Below, piece after piece: positions 18,722 to 27,753 of a stretch of 45,455 bases of DNA (within the stretch, counting starts at the first letter, position 1; each line of letters starts with the position of its first letter). The stretch is from Clostridia bacterium (GTDB lineage Bacteria; Bacillota; Clostridia; Christensenellales; UBA1242). The notes below the pieces were generated by a model. That model was not told the DNA's origin. It did no database searches and was given only the letters and a program-made list of their open reading frames with translations. A program made the translations under genes and the position numbers. Location: positions 117,567-163,021 of the forward strand of contig JAFTYD010000019.1 of assembly GCA_017464845.1 (NCBI GenBank). The letters are read 5' to 3'.

Positions 18722-18823
18722 CTATTCTCTATCTTTCTTTTTTATAAGTCTCAAAAGAGGTTTTGCCCATTTTGGAGCTTTAATACATATGATTTTATAA
18801 TTAGATTTATTTTGTTTATCCAT
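18722..18823 (-). CDS. spoVM: SpoVM-like stage V sporulation peptide, 33 aa
   Basis: Translation: MDKQNKSNYKIICIKAPKW then AKPLLRLIKKKDRE. B. subtilis SpoVM is a 26-aa amphipathic helix that recognises the curved forespore membrane and anchors coat assembly through SpoIVA. The shared pattern is a short strand, I-K-x-P-K with the key proline, then an amphipathic helix with Arg and a basic tail. Here it has about seven extra N-terminal residues. The strongest support is synteny: spoVM sits beside rpmB, yloU and yloV in B. subtilis, and here too. No Shine-Dalgarno is visible, and the start lies next to the trxB terminator. The sequence match is short, so certainty is moderate. Confidence 0.7.
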   Translation of the reverse strand: MDKQNKSNYKIICIKAPKWAKPLLRLIKKKDRE

Positions 18824-18824
18824 A

Positions 18825-18864
18825 TTAAAAAAATATGCACTAAGATTATTTTTAGTGCATATTT
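18825..18864 (-). terminator. trxB terminator
   Basis: Perfect 13-bp stem (18831-18843 with 18852-18864), 8-nt loop, followed by T residues on the minus strand. The 5' arm includes the end of trxB. Confidence 0.88.
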
Positions 18865-19757
18865 TTATTTTTTAAATCATATTTTACACAAACTTTTAGC
18901 GCTGATACCCCAGCAAGAGCACCTTCTGAACAAGCTGTAACAATTTGCTTTAAGTTATTTTTTCTCACATCACCACAGGCAAATATTCCATTTTTAGTTG
19001 TTTCCATACTATCATTTGTTATTATATAACCTCTATCATCTAACTCGATTTTACCTTCAAAGATTGAAGATGTTGGAGACTTTCCTATATTAATAAAAAG
19101 TCCATTTACAACCAATTCTTCATCAGTATTAAGTATTAATTTTTCTAAACATTCTTCCCCTAAAATTTCTTTAATTTGGTATTTTTTTAACTCTATATTC
19201 TCTGGACAATTACTTGGTAAAACATCTACTTTTGAATCAATTAAATATACTTTTTGACATAAATTTGAAAGGTATATAGCATCTTTTAAACCTGTTAAAT
19301 TATTACTTGCAACTGCACAAATTTTGTTTCTAAAAAAGTTCCCATCACATATTGCACAATAACTAATACCTTTTCCAAATAATTCTTTTTCTCTGTTTAA
19401 ACCAAGTTTTTTAGAAGAAATACCTGTTGAAATAATTACACTTTTTCCTTTAAAAACCTTATCTTTACAATATACAAGTTTTAAGTCATTTTCAAAATCA
19501 ACAGCTGTTACTTCATTATAAACATACTCAACACCACAGTTTTTAGACTGATTAAACATTTTATTAGACAATGACATTCCATCAATCTTTTCAAAAGAAG
19601 GATAATTTTCTATACTCTCAAGTTCAAGCATTTGTCCACCTGCCATATACTTTTCAATGACAAGTACTTTTTTGTTAGCTTTCCTAAGATAAATACCTGC
19701 AGTCATTCCTGCAGGACCTCCACCTATAATAATACAATCAAAAATTTCGTTTTCCAT
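18852..19757 (-). CDS. trxB: thioredoxin reductase (TrxB-like)
   Basis: FAD flavoenzyme that reduces thioredoxin with NADPH. It has 301 aa. The FAD dinucleotide motif is CIIIGGGPAGMTAGIYLRKA. The redox pair is in SYCAICDGNFF (CxxC). The second FAD motif is GIFACGDVRKNNLKQIVTACSEGALA. In the NAD(P) domain the usual GGGxSA is weak (ICAVASNNLTGLKDAIYLS), so the reductant or partner may differ from standard TrxB. I use the ATG at 19757. The GTG five codons upstream overlaps the -10 box. No Shine-Dalgarno; promoter spacing suggests a leaderless mRNA. Confidence 0.88.
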   Translation of the reverse strand: MENEIFDCIIIGGGPAGMTAGIYLRKANKKVLVIEKYMAGGQMLELESIENYPSFEKIDGMSLSNKMFNQSKNCGVEYVYNEVTAVDFENDLKLVYCKDKVFKGKSVIISTGISSKKLGLNREKELFGKGISYCAICDGNFFRNKICAVASNNLTGLKDAIYLSNLCQKVYLIDSKVDVLPSNCPENIELKKYQIKEILGEECLEKLILNTDEELVVNGLFINIGKSPTSSIFEGKIELDDRGYIITNDSMETTKNGIFACGDVRKNNLKQIVTACSEGALAGVSALKVCVKYDLKNKNMH

Positions 19758-19763
19758 GTATTT

Positions 19764-19769
19764 ATTATA
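19764..19769 (-). promoter_or_regulatory. trxB -10 box positioned for a leaderless transcript
   Basis: Consensus TATAAT followed by 6 nt and the ATG, so the expected start site is the A of the ATG. No convincing -35 is seen. Confidence 0.5.
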
Positions 19770-19799
19770 CACTAATCAAATCAAATTAAAAAATGAAAA

Positions 19800-19828
19800 T
19801 AAAAAAAAGATGGATAAATCCATCTTTT
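19800..19828 (-). terminator. rplM-rpsI terminator
   Basis: Perfect 11-bp stem AAAAGATGGAT/ATCCATCTTTT (19805-19828), followed by T residues on the minus strand, shortly after the rpsI stop. Confidence 0.9.
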
Positions 19829-19832
19829 CATA

Positions 19833-20237
19833 TTATCTCTTAGAGAATTGAGAAGCTTTTCTAGCCTTTTTCAATCCACATTTCTTTCTTTCTTTCATTC
19901 TTGAATCTCTAGTAAGCATTCCAGCCTCTTTAAGTTCTTTTTTGTAAGTTTCTGAATATTCAACTAAAGCTCTTGAAATACCATGACAGATAGCTCCAGC
20001 TTGTCCTGAAATTCCGCCACCACAAACATTGATATTGAAATCAAATTTTTCTGCAGTATCAGTTAAAACTAATGGTTGTTTAGCAATAAGAAGGAGTGTA
20101 TCTCTTTGAAGATATTCACCAATTTCTCTTCCATTAACTAAAATTTTTCCACTACCTGGAAACATTCTAACTCTTGCAATAGATTTTTTTCTTCTACCTG
20201 TAGCTAAAAAAGCTCCAACTTTATTTTTTTCAGCCAT
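19833..20237 (-). CDS. rpsI: 30S ribosomal protein uS9
   Basis: 134 aa with [47 protein letters not shown] and the conserved C-terminus [19 protein letters not shown], whose terminal Lys-Arg reaches the ribosomal P-site tRNA. The ATG overlaps the rplM stop by one base (TAATG) with AAAGGAG upstream. Second gene of the standard rplM-rpsI operon. Confidence 0.98.
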   Translation of the reverse strand: MAEKNKVGAFLATGRRKKSIARVRMFPGSGKILVNGREIGEYLQRDTLLLIAKQPLVLTDTAEKFDFNINVCGGGISGQAGAICHGISRALVEYSETYKKELKEAGMLTRDSRMKERKKCGLKKARKASQFSKR

Positions 20238-20680
20238 TATTCAATAACTCCTTTTAATGAAACAAGTTCAGGTTGTTGTGCTGCATGTGCATGGTTTTCA
20301 TCTTTATAAACATGAAGTCTTGTAATTTGTTTTCTTCCTAAAGAATTCTTTGGAAGCATTCCTTTAACAGCTTGCATAACAGCTCTTGGAGAGTCGTTTG
20401 CCATTAAAGTTTTGTAATCAATAGTTTTTAAACCACCAACATAACCTGTATGCCAATGCAATTCTTTTTGTTCCAATTTTTTTCCAGTAAGTACAACCTT
20501 ATCTGAATTGATAATTACTACGAAATCACCTGTATCAACGTTAGGTGTATAAATAACTTTATTTTTTCCTGTCAAAATATCTGCAACTTGACTAGCTAAT
20601 CTTCCTAAAGGCATATTAGTTGCATCAACAACGTACCATTTTCTTTCAACAGTAGTTGGATTTTGCATAAATGTTTTCAT
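20237..20680 (-). CDS. rplM: 50S ribosomal protein uL13
   Basis: 147 aa from [36 protein letters not shown], with the family motif [10 protein letters not shown] near the C-terminus. The start is placed at 20680, where CGGAGG precedes the ATG. The longer open frame upstream covers the regulatory leader and is not coding. Confidence 0.98.
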   Translation of the reverse strand: MKTFMQNPTTVERKWYVVDATNMPLGRLASQVADILTGKNKVIYTPNVDTGDFVVIINSDKVVLTGKKLEQKELHWHTGYVGGLKTIDYKTLMANDSPRAVMQAVKGMLPKNSLGRKQITRLHVYKDENHAHAAQQPELVSLKGVIE

Positions 20681-20689
20681 TTTTCCTCC

Positions 20690-20766
20690 GATAATTTTTA
20701 CAAACCTTAATTCACTCTCATTTATGGGGCTAATCATAAATAAAAATGCCCTAAAGTTTAAGACCT
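20690..20766 (-). promoter_or_regulatory. candidate L13 leader (ribosomal protein autoregulation)
   Basis: The rplM 5' untranslated region is about 80 nt and self-complementary: outer arms CTTAA/TTAAG enclose GGGC/GCCC arms. Low-GC Gram-positives carry an L13 leader RNA at this place. The position and nesting fit, but I cannot score it against the covariance model. Confidence 0.55.
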
Positions 20767-20771
20767 CTATT

Positions 20772-20800
20772 ATTTTATATATATTTAATATATTTGTCAA
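20772..20800 (-). promoter_or_regulatory. rplM-rpsI promoter
   Basis: Consensus -35 TTGACA (20795-20800), 17 bp, -10 TAAAAT (20772-20777). A strong sigma-A promoter. Confidence 0.9.
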
Positions 20801-20822
20801 GTGTTTTTATAAAATTAATAAA

Positions 20823-20846
20823 AAAAGATGAGACATGTCTCACCTT

Positions 20847-20848
<2 letters not shown>
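20823..20848 (-). terminator. groESL terminator
   Basis: A 26-nt inverted repeat centred on CATG (outer arms AAAAG/CTTTT, one G-T wobble on the minus strand) followed by T residues. It directly follows the groEL stop. Confidence 0.88.
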
Positions 20849-22753
<1,905 letters not shown>

Positions 22754-22777
22754 ATTTTGCCTCCTTAAACATTTTTT

Positions 22778-22807
22778 ATTATATGATTTTGCACGAATAA
22801 AAGTAAA
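22778..22807 (-). promoter_or_regulatory. groESL promoter, no CIRCE
   Basis: Minus strand -35 TTTACT (22802-22807), 18 bp, -10 TATAAT (22778-22783). No CIRCE-like arms are present between here and groES. Confidence 0.75.
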
Positions 22808-22888
22808 GTAAAAAATTAACATTAAAACAAAAAAATTAATCATACATTTTCTTCTTTCGTCATACAATTTACTATTAAACGAAAAAAT

Positions 22889-23680
22889 ATGAAAAATCAA
22901 GAAAATATGACAAAAAAATTAAAAAGTAAAAAATTTTTAGGCACAAGCTTTGTGTTAATTTTATGTATAAGTTTATTTGTTTCAATTGCAAATTTACTAT
23001 CAACATTTGTTGTATATGCAAGCTTAAATAAATATTCAGTAAAGATATCCGAACAAGAAGTTTCTTTATATTTTTTAAGCACATCAAAAAGCAAAATTAA
23101 AAATGAGATTGACACAATATCCTTAGATTTTCAAAAAGATACTTGTGCAGGTTTTACGTGGAAAAAAGGTAATTATTATTATAGTATTGCAAGTGTATAT
23201 GAAAATGAAAACGATGCTCATCTTGTACAAAATAATTTAAAAACAAACGGATATAAATGTGAAGTTTTTAAAATAACTTTTGATACAATTTCAATGAACG
23301 GAGATTTTTCAAATAATGAAAAAAACATACTCACAAATTCTCTTTCAATCTTCACAGAAACATATAAAAAGTTATATGATAGTTCAATAAGTTTGGATAC
23401 AACAGTAACAAATGAAACTTCAACAAAACTAGCAATAAATGAAATTTATTCAGATTTTACCACTGTTTTTTCGAATTTTAACACTATTTTTTCAGAAAAT
23501 AATAATAAAAACTTTGAAATAATCAAAAATGGACTTAAAAAAGCAAATCAATGTTTAAGCAATTTATCAACTCAAAATTATGTTTCAAAAGAACAATCTT
23601 ACTCTTCTTTAATCAAATATAGATATGTTGAAATTTTAGAAATTTATTATAATTTAATTAATGAAATAAACAACTTATAA
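22889..23680 (+). CDS. membrane-anchored protein with SPOR-like domain
   Basis: 263 aa. After a short basic start comes a single hydrophobic helix (about residues 17-45, LGTSFVLILCISLFVSIANLLSTFVVYA), giving an exported, membrane-anchored protein. Residues about 88-135 (GFTWKKGNYYYSIASVYENEND...) have the SPOR pattern of two strand-helix units used to bind denuded peptidoglycan. The C-terminal 130 residues look helical. The start could also be the ATG at 22907. There is no clear Shine-Dalgarno. The 3' end overlaps the convergent murI by 6 bp. Nearness to gpr and murI suggests a cell-wall or sporulation role, which is inference. Confidence 0.75.
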   Translation: MKNQENMTKKLKSKKFLGTSFVLILCISLFVSIANLLSTFVVYASLNKYSVKISEQEVSLYFLSTSKSKIKNEIDTISLDFQKDTCAGFTWKKGNYYYSIASVYENENDAHLVQNNLKTNGYKCEVFKITFDTISMNGDFSNNEKNILTNSLSIFTETYKKLYDSSISLDTTVTNETSTKLAINEIYSDFTTVFSNFNTIFSENNNKNFEIIKNGLKKANQCLSNLSTQNYVSKEQSYSSLIKYRYVEILEIYYNLINEINNL

Positions 23681-24415
23681 ATTCGTTAAATCAATATAAT
23701 TAAAGTAAGCATAAAATTTTTGTAAATCTAAATAATCACCACTTACCATAAACTGTAAGTTGAAGTTTTTATTTGTATCGTTACAAAAATTTAATAATCT
23801 ATTTGCAACCCCTTTTGCACTAGAAAATATCTCAATATTTTTTAGTGCATTTTTAATTTCATTTTCAATTGCATGGAAATGTGTACACCCCAAAATCACA
23901 CTTTTACATTCTGAAAATTCTTTAAGTTCATCTGTTAAATAATCTTGTAAAACATAAGTTGAAAATAAATTTTCATCAATCAAATTTGGTAAGTTTTTTA
24001 TAACCTTAAAATGCATTTTTGTATTAAAATTTTTCTTTACTAGTTTATTATTTTTTATCGTACTTTCTGTTGCAATTAATAAAATTTCATTTGGTTTATA
24101 TTTTTTTAAAGCAAGATTAATTGCCGGTTCTGTACCTATAAAAATTACATTACAAAACTCCTCTCTCATCTTTGAAATAGTAGTAGCAGTAATTGTATTA
24201 CAAGCAAAAATTACAATCTCAAAATTAAAAAAACTTTTTATAAAATTTAAGTTATTTCTTGTTATCTCAATCAATTCATCTTTACTCTTTTCTCCGTAAG
24301 GTAAGTTTTTATTATCAGCAAAAAAAAGATAGTCAAAGCATGGACAAACTTTTATACATTCATGTAAAACATTAATTCCACCACTTCCACTATCTAAAAC
24401 TAAAACTTTTTTCAT
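23675..24415 (-). CDS. murI: glutamate racemase
   Basis: Makes D-glutamate for peptidoglycan. It has 246 aa. MKKVLVLDSGSGGINVL is the substrate loop. The first catalytic cysteine is in FACNTITATT and the second in SVILGCTHFHAIE. FIGTEPAINLA is also typical. The overall length is close to other MurI proteins. The ATG has no ribosome binding site, but TATAAA lies 6 nt upstream, so it may be leaderless. Alternatively it is read from gpr, 32 bp upstream. Confidence 0.9.
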   Translation of the reverse strand: MKKVLVLDSGSGGINVLHECIKVCPCFDYLFFADNKNLPYGEKSKDELIEITRNNLNFIKSFFNFEIVIFACNTITATTISKMREEFCNVIFIGTEPAINLALKKYKPNEILLIATESTIKNNKLVKKNFNTKMHFKVIKNLPNLIDENLFSTYVLQDYLTDELKEFSECKSVILGCTHFHAIENEIKNALKNIEIFSSAKGVANRLLNFCNDTNKNFNLQFMVSGDYLDLQKFYAYFNYIDLTNL

Positions 24416-24447
24416 ATAGTTTTTATATGAATAAAAATTAAAAAAAT

Positions 24448-25209
24448 TTACTTTAAAATTTTATTTATCATATTTGAAATAATATAAGATAAAATATCTA
24501 AATTTTCATCAATATCTTTTGGAGCAATAATCAAATCTTCTGGACTATCTTTACATAAATCCTTTGCAATCATCATTAATGGCACCCCGATAGAAAAACA
24601 AGGAACTCCAAGAGTTTCTTTTGAAATTTTTTTACCAAAATTATTCATTGCACTCCCTGGAGTAAGACCTGCACTATTTATTTGAATTGATGTTCCAAAC
24701 CTATTTACATTTGAAGTTGTAAGTGAATCAATAAGTATAACTGCACTTATATCAAAAACTTCAATCAAAATCCTAATAATATCATATGCATTAATTCCTG
24801 TGTTACTAAAAATATTTGGACAAATTTTTAAAATCCTATTTTCTTTTTTATAAGCCTTTATTTCAACTTTAGAAGAAACTCTATTCCCTAAACTATCTGC
24901 CAAAATATCAGGATTACCAAGTCCTACAATCAAAACCTTATCATTTTTATTTATCTTGTTTTTTTTGAACATATTTTTAAATTTTTCATATATTTTTGAA
25001 CTAAAATAATTCCAACATTCATTATCTAAATCAAAAATAAGTGGACAATTAAAAATATAATAATCTCCTCTATCAAAACCAGTTTCTTCAGATTCTTTTT
25101 TGTTACTGATAGAAAGATATGAACAAACAAGACCATATTTATCATACATTTCTGTCTTATACCCAAATCTTTCTAAATCCTCTGCACTTTCATCAATTAA
25201 ATCTATCAT
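24448..25209 (-). CDS. gpr: spore germination protease GPR (short form)
   Basis: Degrades small acid-soluble spore proteins during germination. It has 253 aa from MIDLIDESAEDLERF. It matches GPR in GDYYIFNCP, VLIVGLGNPDILADSLGNRV, ISAVILIDSLTTSNVNRFGTSIQINSAGLTPGSAMNN, LGVPCFSIGVP and the end LIIAPKDIDENLDILSYIISNMIN. It is clearly shorter than the roughly 370-aa Bacillus enzyme, mainly from a missing linker before LIIAPKDID and a shorter N-terminus, with the core intact. Its presence is the clearest sign that the organism is or was a spore former. Confidence 0.9.
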   Translation of the reverse strand: MIDLIDESAEDLERFGYKTEMYDKYGLVCSYLSISNKKESEETGFDRGDYYIFNCPLIFDLDNECWNYFSSKIYEKFKNMFKKNKINKNDKVLIVGLGNPDILADSLGNRVSSKVEIKAYKKENRILKICPNIFSNTGINAYDIIRILIEVFDISAVILIDSLTTSNVNRFGTSIQINSAGLTPGSAMNNFGKKISKETLGVPCFSIGVPLMMIAKDLCKDSPEDLIIAPKDIDENLDILSYIISNMINKILK

Positions 25210-25218
25210 AATATGATT

Positions 25219-25224
25219 ATTATA
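25219..25224 (-). promoter_or_regulatory. gpr -10 box, very short or absent leader
   Basis: TATAAT lies 9 nt before the ATG at 25209, predicting a leader of about 3 nt. The -35 candidate (TTTATA at 25242-25247) is weak. It is divergent from the rpsT promoter. Confidence 0.4.
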
Positions 25225-25252
25225 AACCAAATAAAAAAATTTATAAAAAAAC

Positions 25253-25281
25253 TTGCAATATTTTTTTATATATGCTATAAT
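25253..25281 (+). promoter_or_regulatory. rpsT promoter
   Basis: -35 TTGCAA (25253-25258), 17 bp, -10 TATAAT (25276-25281), 27 bp before the ATG. Confidence 0.88.
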
Positions 25282-25308
25282 CGTATAGAAATTTTTAATG
25301 GAGGGAAC

Positions 25309-25578
25309 ATGGCAAACATTAAATCAGCAAAAAAGAGAATTTTAATTGAAGCAGATAACAACGCAAGAAACAATGCTGTTAAATCTGAAATCAAAACTTA
25401 CATCAAAAAGTTCGACACTGCTGTTTCTCAAGGTAACATTGAAGAAGCTACAGCTTTATATAGCGAAGTAAGTTCAAGACTTGATAGTGCTGCAAGAGAC
25501 AATGTAATTCACAAAAACACTGCAAGTCGTAAAAAAGCACATCTTGCAAAAGTTTTGAACGCTACACAAAAAGCATAA
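25309..25578 (+). CDS. rpsT: 30S ribosomal protein bS20
   Basis: 89 aa from MANIKSAKKRILIEADNNARNNAVKSEIKTYIKKF, the standard S20 start, ending IHKNTASRKKAHLAKVLNATQKA. GGAGGGAAC precedes the ATG. Divergent from gpr, as in many Firmicutes. Own promoter and terminator. Confidence 0.97.
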   Translation: MANIKSAKKRILIEADNNARNNAVKSEIKTYIKKFDTAVSQGNIEEATALYSEVSSRLDSAARDNVIHKNTASRKKAHLAKVLNATQKA

Positions 25579-25584
25579 TAAATT

Positions 25585-25611
25585 AATTGACCTAGTTGTC
25601 AATTTTTTTAT
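25585..25611 (+). terminator. rpsT terminator
   Basis: Stem AATTGAC/GTCAATT, 6-nt loop, followed by T residues. Confidence 0.85.
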
Positions 25612-25626
25612 TTTATAAAACCAAAT

Positions 25627-25653
25627 AAAAAAAATACTAAGAAATTCTTAGTA
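25627..25653 (-). terminator. terminator of the metallo-beta-lactamase operon
   Basis: Stem TACTAAGAA/TTCTTAGTA (25635-25653), followed on the minus strand by eight T residues. Confidence 0.88.
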
Positions 25654-25666
25654 ATTTTTTATTGTC

Positions 25667-26851
25667 TTACGTTTTCCATGCCTCCGGCATTTCTCTATTA
25701 TCTTTAAACCACTGAGTATCCATCAATAGTGTACTATTGTTTTCACAATTTATAGTTACATTTTCATCTGTTTTATTACAACTTACAACAATATTACCAT
25801 TCATTGAAGTATATTCCCCTTTTGAATAATCTATACATAAAGATGTAACAAAAACATTTCTTGTATATTCAGCAATTCTATCGATAAATTGTTGTGTTGG
25901 AAATTGATTTTCATTCTTTGAAGTATATTCACTACTTCCTGCACAGCAACATACACAAATATTTTTTGGTTTAATTGCTGCTAAAAGTTCACTGCTTGAA
26001 CTTGTTTTAGAACCATGATGTCCTGCTTTATAAAGTTCATAACGTTCAACTTGGTGCATCATTCCAGCATTTTTATCTGAATGAACTAAAGAATATTCAC
26101 CTTCTTCTTCCAAATCTCCTGTAAATAAGTAATATTTTGAATTATCTTGAACTATTTGACAACAAACTGAATAATCATTTTCTGATGGTGCATCATCTCT
26201 TTCATAAAATTCTTGATAAAGAATTTGCAATTTTACATCATTTCCTAAATCATATTCTCTTTCGGCACCATTTTCTCCATTTACACATTCAAGCGCAGTG
26301 TAAATATTTGTACCACATTTTTCTACTAATTGTTCTTTTTCTTCTAAATACTTTTTATAAAGTCCTTTTGTTTTATTTTGTTTTGTATTTGCAAACTCAA
26401 TAATTGTATTTATTGTATAATAATCAAACACACTATCAGAAGTTGCAAAACCTGCATAATGGTCTCGATGAGCATGTGTTACAATAACATAATCAAGTGC
26501 TCCATCAACATATCTATCAATATATGATTTGATAGTTGGAACTGAATTTGCTCTTGAACCTGCATCAATCAAAATTTCAACATTTCCAACATCAATAAAT
26601 GTACAATCCCCTGTATATTTATTTCCAAGTTCCAAAAAGTGAATTGAAAGTTCCTTACTTTTTATCTCTTCAACATCAATTTCTCCCCCAATAGTCGAAG
26701 AAGATGTTACTGCATGAGTTTTTGGAATTTCATAAGTGTCTGGAAGTAAAACAAAAATAAATAAAACTGCGCAAACTCCAAGTCCTACAATAAGTCCTAA
26801 GATTGAAGCAAGGATTGATTTTAATACTGAATTTTTATTATTTTTACTCAT
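25667..26851 (-). CDS. membrane-anchored metallo-beta-lactamase (ComEC C-terminal-like)
   Basis: 394 aa. An N-terminal TM helix (about residues 12-35, SILASILGLIVGLGVCAVLFIF) anchors an extracellular hydrolase. Metal-binding motifs are VTHAHRDHYAG, the later Asp in YLFTGDLEEEGE, and KAGHHGSKTSSSSELL, the combination seen in the ComEC/Rec2 hydrolase domain. The start is the ATG whose first base is the last base of the upstream gene's TGA (TGATG); AGGGAGG precedes it. The natural substrate (nucleic acid or otherwise) is not known. The C-terminal 60 residues are extra and not recognised. Confidence 0.85.
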   Translation of the reverse strand: MSKNNKNSVLKSILASILGLIVGLGVCAVLFIFVLLPDTYEIPKTHAVTSSSTIGGEIDVEEIKSKELSIHFLELGNKYTGDCTFIDVGNVEILIDAGSRANSVPTIKSYIDRYVDGALDYVIVTHAHRDHYAGFATSDSVFDYYTINTIIEFANTKQNKTKGLYKKYLEEKEQLVEKCGTNIYTALECVNGENGAEREYDLGNDVKLQILYQEFYERDDAPSENDYSVCCQIVQDNSKYYLFTGDLEEEGEYSLVHSDKNAGMMHQVERYELYKAGHHGSKTSSSSELLAAIKPKNICVCCCAGSSEYTSKNENQFPTQQFIDRIAEYTRNVFVTSLCIDYSKGEYTSMNGNIVVSCNKTDENVTINCENNSTLLMDTQWFKDNREMPEAWKT

Positions 26852-27369
26852 CAATCTTCCTCCCTTAAAACTATAATATTCCTAATCAAAGTAATATCTT
26901 TGTACTTAAAATGATCAATAGTATAAATTGCATAATAAATACCACTTGTATTAACATCAACACCATCAACTTCAACAGGGTCAAAAGAAATGTCTTCACG
27001 ATATTTGTAAGTTATTTTTACATCATCAGAAATATCTTTTCCTAAAAATTTACACACAACCCCAAGTTCTTTATATTCTTGAAACTCTTCTTCTTCGCCA
27101 ATATAAATATCCACTTCACCATTTGAATAAGCATTCATTTCAAATTTATCATTTCTTAAAACAAAGAAACCAGTAAGTCCACCAACAATTAAGAAAAGAA
27201 TAAAACAAATAATTGCAGCTATTCCAAAATTCTTTTTGATTGTTCTTTCCATATTTCTTTCAATCTTGTTTGAAGTTCTTCTTGAAACCTCAATATTTGG
27301 AGATTCACTTCTAACAGGTCTTGAAGATTTTTTGGTAGCCTTAGCATCATCATACTTTTTACTTGGCAT
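26851..27369 (-). CDS. single-TM protein with Ig-like extracellular domain, partner of the MBL protein
   Basis: 172 aa. Residues 1-48 are basic and cytoplasmic (MPSKKYDDAKATKKSSRP). A TM helix follows at about 49-71 (GIAAIICFILFLIVGGLTGFFVL). The outer domain of some 95 residues has the strand pattern of bacterial Ig-like (DUF5011-type) domains, ending YYAIYTIDHFKYKDITLIRNIIVL. A very strong AAGGAGGGAG precedes the ATG. It shares one base with the MBL start, so the two are probably coupled. I recognise no named family. Confidence 0.75.
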   Translation of the reverse strand: MPSKKYDDAKATKKSSRPVRSESPNIEVSRRTSNKIERNMERTIKKNFGIAAIICFILFLIVGGLTGFFVLRNDKFEMNAYSNGEVDIYIGEEEEFQEYKELGVVCKFLGKDISDDVKITYKYREDISFDPVEVDGVDVNTSGIYYAIYTIDHFKYKDITLIRNIIVLREED

Positions 27370-27410
27370 ATCTCCCTCCTTCGTAATATTAAATAATTTA
27401 TTACATAAAA

Positions 27411-27416
27411 ATTATA
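27411..27416 (-). promoter_or_regulatory. promoter of the Ig-like/MBL operon
   Basis: Extended -10 TGT-TATAAT on the minus strand, about 42 bp upstream of the ATG. No good -35. Confidence 0.55.
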
Positions 27417-27573
27417 ACATAAATATTTGATAATATAAAAAGCTTTACACTATTTTTCAATATTTTTTATAACAATATTTATATATGATAAAAATACGAT
27501 AGTTTTTATATAAAAATAAAAAAAGACATGAACAATATCAAATCTTTTTTATATAAATTCTAAAATTAAATTT
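27417..27573. other. intergenic, chromosomal flank of the island
   Basis: Very AT-rich with no open frame or clear hairpin terminator. It ends at the outer copy of the tRNA 3'-end repeat. If the island excised cleanly, this is the DNA that would adjoin the tRNA gene. Confidence 0.5.
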
Positions 27574-27609
27574 TGGTAGTCCCAAGGGGTTCTGTTAATT
27601 ATCAACTAC
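27574..27609. repeat. outer attachment-site-like direct repeat (copy A)
   Basis: The first 16 bases repeat the 3' end of the tRNA-Glu gene (TGGTAGTCCC then A/T then AGGGG on the plus strand, one mismatch), in the same orientation as the tRNA copy at 40660. The whole 36 bp matches copy B at 28791-28826 at 32 of 36 positions, so a family-specific element end (GTTCTGTT..TTATC.ACTAC) continues past the tRNA part. Confidence 0.75.
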
Positions 27610-27753
27610 GCTTTGATAAAAAGTTATCAAAATTTGAAATTTGGTGTGAATTTTGCAATTTCAAAGAGTAAAGATTTATGATTCGCTACTTTGCGAAAAT
27701 TTAAAATTTTGAGAACACAAAGGTTGAATTTTTACTATTTATAAAGTTTGTAG
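27610..27753. other. end region of the outer mini-island with small inverted repeats
   Basis: Non-coding. It contains a perfect 8-bp inverted repeat TTTGATAA/TTATCAAA (27612-27631) 2 bp inside copy A, and TTCGC/GCGAA (27682-27697). These could be recombinase arms or the terminator of the dehydrogenase gene. Confidence 0.45.

Noticed and set aside
22754..22900. GroES and L13 N-terminal extensions
   Set aside because: Both cover promoter or leader DNA and precede strong ribosome binding sites at the conserved starts (22753 and 20680).
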